The translations under genes were made by a program, and so were the position numbers. A stretch of DNA of 64,000 nucleotides from Candidatus Nitrosopumilus sp. (GTDB lineage: Archaea; Thermoproteota; Nitrososphaeria; Nitrososphaerales; Nitrosopumilaceae), in the NCBI RefSeq assembly GCF_028278985.1, contig NZ_JANQTA010000002.1, positions 62,001-126,000 on the forward strand. The letters are read 5' to 3'. The notes below the pieces were generated by a model. That model had not been told where the DNA came from, did no database searches, and saw nothing but the letters and a program-made list of their open reading frames with translations. Positions 1-8,044 of this stretch are shown here, one piece after another. Positions within the stretch are counted from its first letter, which is position 1; every line of letters begins with the position of its first letter.

Positions 1-133
1 ATGGAAAAATAGCCGTCCCATAAAGAACCACTCCGGAACCTAAAACAATTGAACTGGTTAGCAGAATGACAGTTGTTAACACAGTAGAAACCATGGATAC
101 ATTTGAAAACGGTGTAGAAATAAGAGTTTGCAT
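1..133 (-). CDS. 5' part of a hydrophobic, possibly pilin-like membrane protein, truncated by window edge
   Basis: Minus-strand ATG at 133..131 reads open to position 1: MQTLISTPFSNVSMVSTVLTTVILLTSSIVLGSGVVLYGTAIFP; strongly hydrophobic. Not in the ORF track. Confidence 0.5.
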   Translation of the reverse strand, partial: MQTLISTPFSNVSMVSTVLTTVILLTSSIVLGSGVVLYGTAIFP

Positions 134-231
134 ACTTGATCAAAAGATAAAAATGATGAGATATGAATTTAATACAAAATATGATGTTTTGAATTCGAAT
201 TATTTTAATAAACATTGAAGAATAGTCTTGT

Positions 232-1998
232 GTGAAGCTAAAATTTAATGAAGAGCATAAATCGATTAAATCATTTGAAGATATTGAAATATCGGATTTT
301 TCCATACTTACAGGAAAAAATGGTTCAGGCAAAACACAATTACTTGAAGCCATTATGGACGGAAAAGTAATAGTGGAAGGAATTGATTCAGATAAAATAA
401 AATATTTTAACGCTGCAACTTTTCAAATTCCCAAAGAAAGTCAAATATCTAATGAATCTATCAAAAGAGAAAAACTATCCATGTGGACTTCATTCATTAC
501 TACTCCTGCAAATCGATTATCCCCCAGAGACACCTTAATACGAGCAAAAAATGCATCGTTTGGAGAAAATACACAAAGAATTGAAGATTTGTCAAAAGAA
601 AAAAACAAACCCATACTGTTATTGGAATTAGAAGATGTTGAAAATAATCAAGAGTTATTCAATAATTTAGTACAATACGAACGTGAGATTGAATCGATAA
701 AAAATCAAAATCACTTTGATCATCGAATAATAGAATTAGCATTTAACCTCAATAGTTTTGTTGATGAGATTACACAAGAAGAATTCATGGAAAAAATTAA
801 TGCTCATTCATCTGAACATCATTTTTTTGCACAGGAGATAAGCAAAATATTTGTTAATTTCAATAATTTATGTAGTATAGAATATGCAAAATTAATCAAA
901 GAAAATGAAGGGCACCAAATTATTCCAAAAGAATTCAAAGACGTTGCAGTAAAAAACGTCTTAAAAAAATATGCTGATACTTATCCTTGGGATTATCTTA
1001 ACAATCTGTTTGAATCATTTGAAGATTTTAAGTATAAGATATCCAAACCAAATGAATTTGAACTAGAGGATTTAGATGATACACAAAGTAAACAATTTAC
1101 AGCAATATTACACAATGCAGAAGATGATCTGAACATCAATTTTGATGAATTATCATCAGGTGAAAAAACACTATTGGCTATGGCACTCATGATGTTTAAC
1201 ACAGTTCTTACAAAACATTTTCCAAAATTGGTGTTGTTGGATGAGATAGATTCAGCGCTACACCCATCAATGACTCAAGATCTACTGTTTACTTTACAAA
1301 ACATATTCAAAAATCATGGAATTAAAGTAATACTAGTAACTCACTCCCCTTCAACTGTGGCGTTTGCAGAAGAAGAATCTGTTTGTATTGTGGACAGTAC
1401 ATCCGAGAATCTAATAGAAAAATCAGAACGCCAAGAGGCATTAAAGATACTAACGCAAGGATTCATGATACTTGAAGATAGCAATATCATTTTTGATGCA
1501 ATTAACAGATATGATCTCACTATATTTTCTGAAGGAAATAATGTAAAATACATAAAAACTGCAATGGAATTACAACATAACGAGCTTCTGCCAAAGGTAC
1601 ATGTTTGGGAAGGAATCGAAGGAAAAAGTAGTGTAGGACAGCTATCTATGCTATACGAATTGCTAAGTAATGTAGATTTACAGAAAAAAATTCTCATTGT
1701 ATTTGATCCTGAAGCAGAGATAAAAGTAGAAACAAATGAAGAAAAAAAGATTTTTGTGACAAAATTGAAAAGTGCTGGAAACTCATACAAAGACAGAGGA
1801 ATAGAAAGTGTACTTCCAGATTCTGCATTTGAAGGATGTTTAATTTCTGTTACTAATGAAGTAACAGGAAATGTAACAAAAAGCTTCAACGACATAAATA
1901 AAAAAACTCTTGGAGAAAAAGTAAATACTGAAAAAGATCCCACTGTTTTTGCAAACTTTAAACCATTGACTGATCAAATTGCAGAAATATTGCAGTAG
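232..1998 (+). CDS. AAA (ABC-type) ATPase with C-terminal TOPRIM-like domain, OLD-family-like
   Basis: Walker A GKNGSGKT, signature LSSGEK, Walker B LVLLDEIDSALHP, H-loop VTHSP; C-terminal FSEGNN...ILIVFDPEAE resembles TOPRIM E and DxD-type motifs. GTG start. Confidence 0.8.
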   Translation: MKLKFNEEHKSIKSFEDIEISDFSILTGKNGSGKTQLLEAIMDGKVIVEGIDSDKIKYFNAATFQIPKESQISNESIKREKLSMWTSFITTPANRLSPRDTLIRAKNASFGENTQRIEDLSKEKNKPILLLELEDVENNQELFNNLVQYEREIESIKNQNHFDHRIIELAFNLNSFVDEITQEEFMEKINAHSSEHHFFAQEISKIFVNFNNLCSIEYAKLIKENEGHQIIPKEFKDVAVKNVLKKYADTYPWDYLNNLFESFEDFKYKISKPNEFELEDLDDTQSKQFTAILHNAEDDLNINFDELSSGEKTLLAMALMMFNTVLTKHFPKLVLLDEIDSALHPSMTQDLLFTLQNIFKNHGIKVILVTHSPSTVAFAEEESVCIVDSTSENLIEKSERQEALKILTQGFMILEDSNIIFDAINRYDLTIFSEGNNVKYIKTAMELQHNELLPKVHVWEGIEGKSSVGQLSMLYELLSNVDLQKKILIVFDPEAEIKVETNEEKKIFVTKLKSAGNSYKDRGIESVLPDSAFEGCLISVTNEVTGNVTKSFNDINKKTLGEKVNTEKDPTVFANFKPLTDQIAEILQ

Positions 1999-2009
1999 GA
2001 ATAAGAACA

Positions 2010-2465
2010 ATGGCTGAAATTACACAGGAAATTTTGATGTTATTAGGAGTCATCATTAGTGCAGGAGGAATTTCAGGGGCAATTTTTTACAATGCTTTAA
2101 AGCTGAAACAAAACACAAAATCACAATACTATCAGATTCTGAAAGATATTGATGAACGACATCATCAAATTGAAGAGTATTATGATGATCCTCATAAACA
2201 ACTAATGCATAGAGTGAATTTTGGTCAATTCATGAAACAATTAATTGATATGAAAATCATTCCAAAAAAATTTTTGATTCAAACATACAAATATGATTTT
2301 TCTGATGCATTGTGGATCCTGAATAGAATGGAAGAAAGGCACAGAAATGAACCCGATAGTATTGAATTTGTGAAATTTTGTGATGAAAATAACATTATAG
2401 AATCCGAACCAGATAAACAACTACAAGACATTATGTACAACATCAACAAAAATAATCAAAAATAG
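2010..2465 (+). CDS. Small membrane-anchored hypothetical protein
   Basis: N-terminal TM helix (ILMLLGVIISAGGISGAIFYNAL) then soluble helical domain; starts 12 bp after the ATPase ends. Confidence 0.7.
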   Translation: MAEITQEILMLLGVIISAGGISGAIFYNALKLKQNTKSQYYQILKDIDERHHQIEEYYDDPHKQLMHRVNFGQFMKQLIDMKIIPKKFLIQTYKYDFSDALWILNRMEERHRNEPDSIEFVKFCDENNIIESEPDKQLQDIMYNINKNNQK

Positions 2466-2836
2466 GTTCTGACCATATCAAGGAATAACTATCATTTCTT
2501 TGGAACCCATAAATTACATCATGAAAGTAATAGAATTTTCATAAATTGGTTCTACTTACTGCTAGAGGGATTTTATGATTGTTATAGATAATATGACAGT
2601 TATTTGATTATAACAAGAGTGTAGGAGGGATTAACCTCCAAGATTCATACACCCTGAGACTTGCAATAACAAGACCAGAAATCCTGAAATGCCTGTCAAT
2701 GGATACCCGACCACATGTTTTTTATTTTGTTGTATGAGTTTCCACATAATTTGTAAAAAGTCAAATTAACTATATGAGATTTTTGGTAAAACAGTTTCTA
2801 AGGAAATACATTGATCAAAGAAATGAAAATGTTTCA

Positions 2837-3181
2837 TTAATCTTTGATTGAATCCTTGATACTTTTCAGAATATCGTTTTTTGGTTTCTCTTCTTTCTCC
2901 TGATCAGATAATTCTTCTAGTGCAATTGCTGTAAGTTTTGTTTTTCTATCCTTATTCAAATCTAAAATACTGACTTCCTTTTCAGATTCTCTCAGCGTAT
3001 TTGATAGTGGATTATCAGGAGATTCGGGTTCTTCGGGTTCAAAGACAATATCAAAATCAATGTAGGACCAATACTTCCTCCATGAACGAGGCAACTGTTC
3101 AATTATTTCCGGATCACAGGAGTAATTTAACAATCCATCTTCTCTAACAGGCATTCCTAATGGAAATTTGATGTGAATCAT
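2837..3181 (-). CDS. Hypothetical protein
   Basis: ORF whose start overlaps the stop of the upstream minus ORF by 1 nt (TAATG). Confidence 0.55.
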   Translation of the reverse strand: MIHIKFPLGMPVREDGLLNYSCDPEIIEQLPRSWRKYWSYIDFDIVFEPEEPESPDNPLSNTLRESEKEVSILDLNKDRKTKLTAIALEELSDQEKEEKPKNDILKSIKDSIKD

Positions 3182-3456
3182 TATGCAGAGACAGTTGGTT
3201 CTAACCTTTCAACATAGGAATCTAGTTCATTTTCAGTTATCGAATATTTGGATTGACTCTTTAATGCACATTTTACACAATAAAATCCACGTACACAATT
3301 TTTGCTTATGGACAAGAACACATGAACATCTTTCCAAAAACTATTGGATAGTGGGATAGTACACACATCACAAATTGCTGAACCTCTGCATTTTGTTGTC
3401 AATCCTATAGGACCAGATTTTTTACTCATGTGAATCCCCTGATGAATAATTTTCAT
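3181..3456 (-). CDS. Small cysteine-rich (zinc-binding?) protein
   Basis: CDVC and CVKC pairs; in-frame M at MSKKSG likely the true start. Confidence 0.55.
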   Translation of the reverse strand: MKIIHQGIHMSKKSGPIGLTTKCRGSAICDVCTIPLSNSFWKDVHVFLSISKNCVRGFYCVKCALKSQSKYSITENELDSYVERLEPTVSA

Positions 3457-3482
3457 AAGGTGTGCTAGAGATACTATTCATA

Positions 3483-3872
3483 CTACACGCCTCTCAACCA
3501 ACCGATGACCGAACGAGCAACAAGGATAGCGTATATGCTAACCAACATTGTAACGAACCATTGATCAATCCCAAATAAGGCTAGCATCCAGAAGGGGTAG
3601 GTGCCGGTGATAAGTGCAATCAGTTCCCAAATAACATAGCTTTGGGCAGTAATTGCTGTTTCTACGCGGTCATAAAATGTCGAATTAGTCGTAAAGTTTG
3701 CAGTTACAATATTTGTCGTTCTTTCATTGAATTCGTCTATTTGCAGATACCCTACAATAGAAGATTTGATAGGCTCACCAGTCACAGGAGAAACAATGTC
3801 AATATGATATACATCAGCCACAGTATATTGAAAACCGATAAACATGAAGCCTAAAACATACATGAAAATCAT
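3483..3872 (-). CDS. Hypothetical membrane protein
   Basis: N-terminal and C-terminal hydrophobic helices. Confidence 0.55.
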   Translation of the reverse strand: MIFMYVLGFMFIGFQYTVADVYHIDIVSPVTGEPIKSSIVGYLQIDEFNERTTNIVTANFTTNSTFYDRVETAITAQSYVIWELIALITGTYPFWMLALFGIDQWFVTMLVSIYAILVARSVIGWLRGV

Positions 3873-3892
3873 AATGATGAGAGCTTTGTCTA

Positions 3893-4093
3893 TTATTGCA
3901 CCTTCAACCTCTTTTGAATTGATTGTTTGAGTTCTGGTTTTCCTTCAATGTAACCAAAGACAACCCATAAGAAAAATCCAAATCCTAATGAAAATACAAA
4001 TGCTTCAGGACTTTCCATTGCAACACTAAACAAAATCATAACAATTCCAGCAAAAATAATTGAGATTTGCCAAAGTTTAGAAGGATTATTCAA
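3893..4093 (-). CDS. Small two-TM hypothetical protein
   Basis: Two hydrophobic segments; overlaps the upstream ORF. Confidence 0.5.
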   Translation of the reverse strand: MNNPSKLWQISIIFAGIVMILFSVAMESPEAFVFSLGFGFFLWVVFGYIEGKPELKQSIQKRLKVQ

Positions 4094-4418
4094 TTTTACC
4101 CTCCTTGATTTGTTGTGTTAGTTGTTCAAAGATTGAATGTCCAGTTAAATCAATTACTTCAATAGAGTATCCATTCCATTTTGATTCAGATATTTTTTCT
4201 GATAAAGCATAATAGAAAATGTCGAGTAACATTATTCCTTCATGTTGTTTTTTAATTGTATAATCATTAATCAATGAAGTTGTAGTAAACAAAAAACCAT
4301 TACACCAATACAAACTAGGATCTGGAGTTACAGCTTCCATCTTTGTTAATTCGTCAACAGAAGTTTTCAAGAAATTTGTAATTACAATTTTTTTAATTTC
4401 CAATTTGGAGACTTTCAT
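4086..4418 (-). CDS. Hypothetical protein
   Basis: ORF with 8-nt overlap to the next minus-strand ORF. Confidence 0.5.
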   Translation of the reverse strand: MKVSKLEIKKIVITNFLKTSVDELTKMEAVTPDPSLYWCNGFLFTTTSLINDYTIKKQHEGIMLLDIFYYALSEKISESKWNGYSIEVIDLTGHSIFEQLTQQIKEGKIE

Positions 4419-4435
4419 ATCAACAATGTAAACCT

Positions 4436-4456
4436 AGTTGGTATTTTTAAGACGTT
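4436..4456. repeat. 21-bp direct repeat copy 1 (agttggtatttttaagacgtt)
   Basis: Exact match to 5266..5286. Confidence 0.85.
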
Positions 4457-4472
4457 GAACGTAAATTAAAAA

Positions 4473-4519
4473 AAGAAAGAGAGATGAAGAAACAATAGAA
4501 TATTTTTTCTCTCTTTCTT
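4473..4519. repeat. Inverted repeat, 12-bp perfect arms (aagaaagagaga/tctctctttctt)
   Basis: Arms 4473-4484 and 4508-4519, 23-nt loop. Confidence 0.75.
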
Positions 4520-4647
4520 ACTTGCACAGTAGATACAAAAATAATTTGAATAGTGAATTATTAAATTCTTTATTTGAAAATTATTCTAAAAACATCAAAA
4601 ATAAAAATGTCCAAATGAAACGAAAAAGTGTGTTCTGTTTGTTCTAT

Positions 4648-4670
4648 TTTCTCAGAACTCCTCTGAGAAA
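4648..4670. repeat. Hairpin, 9-bp arms (tttctcaga-actcc-tctgagaaa)
   Basis: Arms 4648-4656 and 4662-4670, 5-nt loop. Confidence 0.7.
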
Positions 4671-4747
4671 TATGAAAAAACAAAATCAAAACTGAATAAT
4701 AAAAAAGTCTTGGAAATAAATAGAACATAATATTCTCCTATTCTGGA

Positions 4748-4761
4748 TAGTATACATACTA
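4748..4761. promoter_or_regulatory. Palindromic operator-like site 1 (TAGTAT-AC-ATACTA)
   Basis: Perfect 6-bp arms around AC. Confidence 0.5.
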
Positions 4762-4780
4762 CGAATATAGGTAATATTAG

Positions 4781-4796
4781 ATAGTATAGATACTAT
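4781..4796. promoter_or_regulatory. Palindromic operator-like site 2 (ATAGTAT-AG-ATACTAT)
   Basis: Perfect 7-bp arms around AG; same core as site 1. Confidence 0.5.
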
Positions 4797-4852
4797 AATC
4801 GCTGATATAATGTGTGTTTTGTACGATATTCATAATAGTTATAAACAACTAT

Positions 4853-4872
4853 GTCACTATACATATAGTGAC
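4853..4872. promoter_or_regulatory. Palindromic operator-like site 3 (GTCACTATA-CA-TATAGTGAC)
   Basis: Perfect 9-bp arms with 2-nt spacer. Confidence 0.5.
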
Positions 4873-4962
4873 GTTGAAACATACCATAAACTTTGAAAAC
4901 AAAGACATGAAGTCTTACTGTCAAAGTGGTAGCCAAGTTTCTGAGGAGGACATCACAAATAA

Positions 4963-5250
4963 TTTGTTCTGTTCGGTACTTGGAGGTTTTGGATTCTGAG
5001 AGCTCCTGCAAATTATACTTTAAAGATTAAAACTTTACAAGATTTCAATAATGTTGTTCCAAGATTATTAAGAAGTAAGACTGTTGAAATCTTAGAAGAA
5101 TTATTTACAGAGTTTGTAAATTCCCAACCTAAAAACAAATCATTTGATGATTTAATTAAATTATTTATAGAAAAAAATCTGAGAGGGTCCAAATCCTCTC
5201 AGACTATGCTAAAAGAAACGTCCAAGCCAACCAAGAAGGGAGGTTTCTGA
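4963..5250 (+). pseudogene. 95-codon open frame lacking ATG/GTG/TTG near its N-terminus; possible frameshifted remnant
   Basis: Stop-free from 4963 to TGA 5248-5250, reading ...ILRAPANYTLKIKTLQDFNNVVPRLLRSKTVEILEELFTEFVNSQPKNKSFDDLIKLFIEKNL...; overlaps the C-terminus of ORF 4814..4999 in another frame. Confidence 0.4.
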
Positions 5251-5265
5251 TACTGATCAATAGAC

Positions 5266-5286
5266 AGTTGGTATTTTTAAGACGTT
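5266..5286. repeat. 21-bp direct repeat copy 2
   Basis: Exact match to 4436..4456; covers the TTG start of ORF 5268. Confidence 0.85.
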
Positions 5287-5510
5287 ACGAGGGATTACAA
5301 TGTTGTGAGTGCCATTGGAATCAAATGTATGCAAATAGAAAATTAAAGATCTTCAAAGATATGAATTCCTTTAGTAACCATCTTACTAAATCCCATACAT
5401 TAACTGAAGAAAGAAAGAAGAAAATCAAAACTATAGCAAAAGCATATCTAAAATCTGATAAAAAGAAGTCTTTCATTGAATTATGTTATGAAAAGGGGGT
5501 AATTTTTTGA
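5268..5510 (+). CDS. Small C2H2-like zinc finger protein
   Basis: CCEC...FSNHLTKSH (C-x2-C...H-x4-H); stop overlaps next start. Confidence 0.6.
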   Translation: MVFLRRYEGLQCCECHWNQMYANRKLKIFKDMNSFSNHLTKSHTLTEERKKKIKTIAKAYLKSDKKKSFIELCYEKGVIF

Positions 5511-5761
5511 ATAGAACACAGAGCAATCCATTAGGATTAATCAAGAAGGTTACTGAAAACCATGCAAATCATACAACATATCAAAAGACATGCAAAGAAT
5601 GTGTCAATGGAAAATTAAAGAAAGAAAACAGTATGATTCCATGTCCTAAATGTGGACTCTATACTCTCCATGAAACTACATCAAAGATAAGCAGAGATTT
5701 AGAAGTTTACATTTACTGCTCTGCTTGTCACTTACACCTAGGGAGGACCGACAATTGGTAG
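5507..5761 (+). CDS. Small zinc-ribbon protein
   Basis: CKEC, CPKCG and CSACH motifs; TTGA overlap with upstream ORF. Confidence 0.65.
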   Translation: MNRTQSNPLGLIKKVTENHANHTTYQKTCKECVNGKLKKENSMIPCPKCGLYTLHETTSKISRDLEVYIYCSACHLHLGRTDNW

Positions 5762-7593
5762 CAATCACTAACTGTAAAGAATGCCTATCTGGGAGGTATG
5801 AGAATTGTAAAAATCCTAAGAATTGTCCATTGGGTAAAGAATACAATTCAAAGAACAGCCCTATTGAATCCAAACTAGTAGATACAACTGGAAAGAAAAC
5901 ATTCTACCTATCAAAATTCTGTCCTTGGGAAGAAATAGACATGTCTTTAGAGGAATTCAAAGAAGAGTGTGAAAGTTTAGATCCTTTCATTGGTGGACTA
6001 CGAATAACTGAGTTTCTTGCTGTTAACAGACAAGTAATTGATAAAAAGAAAATTGCAAAGGAAATCAAATCATGGTCTGACTTCAAAGGCTATGAATTTG
6101 AAATAAAAGACATTGAGAAAATTATCAATGCTGTTTGGGAGGATAATGATAGTTTCAATGCAATAAAGGAAACTGCATTCAAGATGGGATTAGAAAAGAA
6201 AGAGATTCTTTTGGAACGAGATCAATTCATCGAAGTTTCTGAATGGATTAAAGGAAGATACCACATTAAACGTGTGGAATTAACTGGAGAGTTATTATTC
6301 TTCAATGATCAGTATTATGACAATGATGCTGAACAGTTAATCAGAAGAACTGCAAGAAAGTGTATTTCTAAATCAAAGAACGTTGACATGAATGAAGTTG
6401 TAAATTACATTAAGGATTCATGTAAGATAATTAAAAGTGATGACATTGAAAAATATGTTCATCTAAAATGTTTGCTCAATGGAACTTTTAACATCATCAA
6501 GGGGACCTTTGAAGAAAGTTTCAGTCCTGAAAACATCATTCTAAATCAGATACCTCACAACTTTGTAAAGAAAGGAAAACATTCTACAATTGAAAAGAGA
6601 GTAAAAGAAATAGCTCCTGATGACAAAGACAGACAATCATATTTTGATTTTGGCTCAACCTGTTTACATCCGTATACTGGAATAGATATCCAATTGGGAG
6701 AGGTTGGAATTCCAGGAACGGGTAAAACCCAGTTGATTACATTACTTCAATATGTTTTAGGTTCTGACAATGTAACAAATGCAACAACTCATAGTATAGC
6801 TAAAGATGAAACGACTCAGAAAGATGTAGCTTACTCTTTTCTAAACATTGATGAAGAATTAAGAAGTGATGACGTAAGAAACATTGAAACTTTGAAAAAG
6901 TGGATTACTCAAGGAAGATTTACAGCTAGAAGCATTTATGGGCATAACACAAACTTCAGGCCAACATCAAGACTCATGTTTGCAACAAACACAATTTATG
7001 AAATAACAAATCCTGAAGATGCTTTAGCAATGTATGAAAGAACTCATTTAATCAAACTCACTCAAAAATTCAGACATACAAAGAAAGAAATCAAAAACGT
7101 ATTTGAAAACATCAAGGAAAAAGAATTTGATTCATTTATCTCATATCTTCTAAAAAATGCAACAAAAATTTACAAAAACAAATCCATCAAGTATCCACAG
7201 ACAACAGAGCAGACAGAATCATTATGGAATGAATTTGGAAATCAAGTAAGAGCATTCATTGATGAATGGATTGAAAAGGATATTTCATTCAAAGAAGAGG
7301 CTTCAAAAATTTGGGAAAAATTCTTCAATGAATCTAGCATGAGAGGAGTCAAGCCAAGAGGTAAAAATCAATTCTATGACAAGTTTAATGAGATCATAGG
7401 AAACACTTCAACCAAAATCAGAGAGGATGACATTACATTCTATGGTTATCCTGGAATTAGACTAAAGACAGTTGATGAGAAAGAAAACCAAGAAAGAATT
7501 GATCAGACTCCAAAGGGTAGGGTTCTCAAGAAACTTAATCACCTTGATGAATCAGACCCCATCTTCAAAGAAATAAGGAAGTTGATTGCTTGA
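5725..7593 (+). CDS. SF3/D5-like helicase-primase family protein of a mobile element
   Basis: Walker A GIPGTGKT, Walker B-like LNIDEEL, MFATN motif (SF3-like); N-terminal Cys cluster CKECLSGRYENCKNPKNC. A TTG at 5755 is an alternative start. Confidence 0.75.
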   Translation: MSLTPREDRQLVAITNCKECLSGRYENCKNPKNCPLGKEYNSKNSPIESKLVDTTGKKTFYLSKFCPWEEIDMSLEEFKEECESLDPFIGGLRITEFLAVNRQVIDKKKIAKEIKSWSDFKGYEFEIKDIEKIINAVWEDNDSFNAIKETAFKMGLEKKEILLERDQFIEVSEWIKGRYHIKRVELTGELLFFNDQYYDNDAEQLIRRTARKCISKSKNVDMNEVVNYIKDSCKIIKSDDIEKYVHLKCLLNGTFNIIKGTFEESFSPENIILNQIPHNFVKKGKHSTIEKRVKEIAPDDKDRQSYFDFGSTCLHPYTGIDIQLGEVGIPGTGKTQLITLLQYVLGSDNVTNATTHSIAKDETTQKDVAYSFLNIDEELRSDDVRNIETLKKWITQGRFTARSIYGHNTNFRPTSRLMFATNTIYEITNPEDALAMYERTHLIKLTQKFRHTKKEIKNVFENIKEKEFDSFISYLLKNATKIYKNKSIKYPQTTEQTESLWNEFGNQVRAFIDEWIEKDISFKEEASKIWEKFFNESSMRGVKPRGKNQFYDKFNEIIGNTSTKIREDDITFYGYPGIRLKTVDEKENQERIDQTPKGRVLKKLNHLDESDPIFKEIRKLIA

Positions 7594-7730
7594 TTGAAAC
7601 TAGGTCTCATTGCTGCAACGCCAAAATAACATTACTTCCAGCCTGTTCTCAATGTGGAAATAGAGTGACAGGATGGAGGGAGATTCCCAAATTACACCAT
7701 TCTCAAAAGACCTTGGAGGAATACCAATGA
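7590..7730 (+). CDS. Small zinc-ribbon-like protein (46 aa), absent from ORF track
   Basis: TTG at 7590 overlaps the helicase stop; reads MIETRSHCCNAKITLLPACSQCGNRVTGWREIPKLHHSQKTLEEYQ*, stop overlaps next ATG (ATGA at 7727). Confidence 0.5.
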   Translation: MIETRSHCCNAKITLLPACSQCGNRVTGWREIPKLHHSQKTLEEYQ

Positions 7731-8044
7731 AGAAGAATCAATGGATAATGCAAAAAAATCAGCATTCAGGGAGAATCAAGCAGTTCCTAAAGTTTAGCAA
7801 ATGTGAGACATTAGACGAGTTAACTAATCTCAACCCTGCCAAGATTGAATTGCTATTGAATGAGTATGTGGAGTCTCTTCAGGACAAAAACACAGAATGT
7901 ACTATCATTCAAAAAGTCGACAGTGTTGTAATGTTTTTTTCAGTTAATGAGATGTTCATCTTTAATGAGTTGACTTCTGAATATTTCAGAGATATGAAGT
8001 ATTATGAGAATGATGGAGATGAGGAGAACACTGAAGAATACTAA
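7727..8044 (+). CDS. Stand-alone tyrosine-recombinase core-binding-domain-like protein A
   Basis: MKKNQWIMQKNQHSGRIKQFLKFSKCETLDELTNLNPAKIELLLNEYVESL... resembles the integrase 8800..9984 N-terminal domain; no catalytic domain. The track starts it at 7673; the ATGA overlap favours 7727. Confidence 0.55.
   Translation: MKKNQWIMQKNQHSGRIKQFLKFSKCETLDELTNLNPAKIELLLNEYVESLQDKNTECTIIQKVDSVVMFFSVNEMFIFNELTSEYFRDMKYYENDGDEENTEEY

Noticed and set aside
1341-1943. 200-aa minus-strand ORF antisense to the AAA ATPase
   Set aside because: Fully inside a clear ATPase gene; Ser/Phe-rich composition is that of an antisense shadow frame. The same applies to 993..1202.
4741-4872. Possible CRISPR-like array from the short palindromes
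   Set aside because: Only three short, non-identical palindromes with unequal spacing and no repeat-spacer units.
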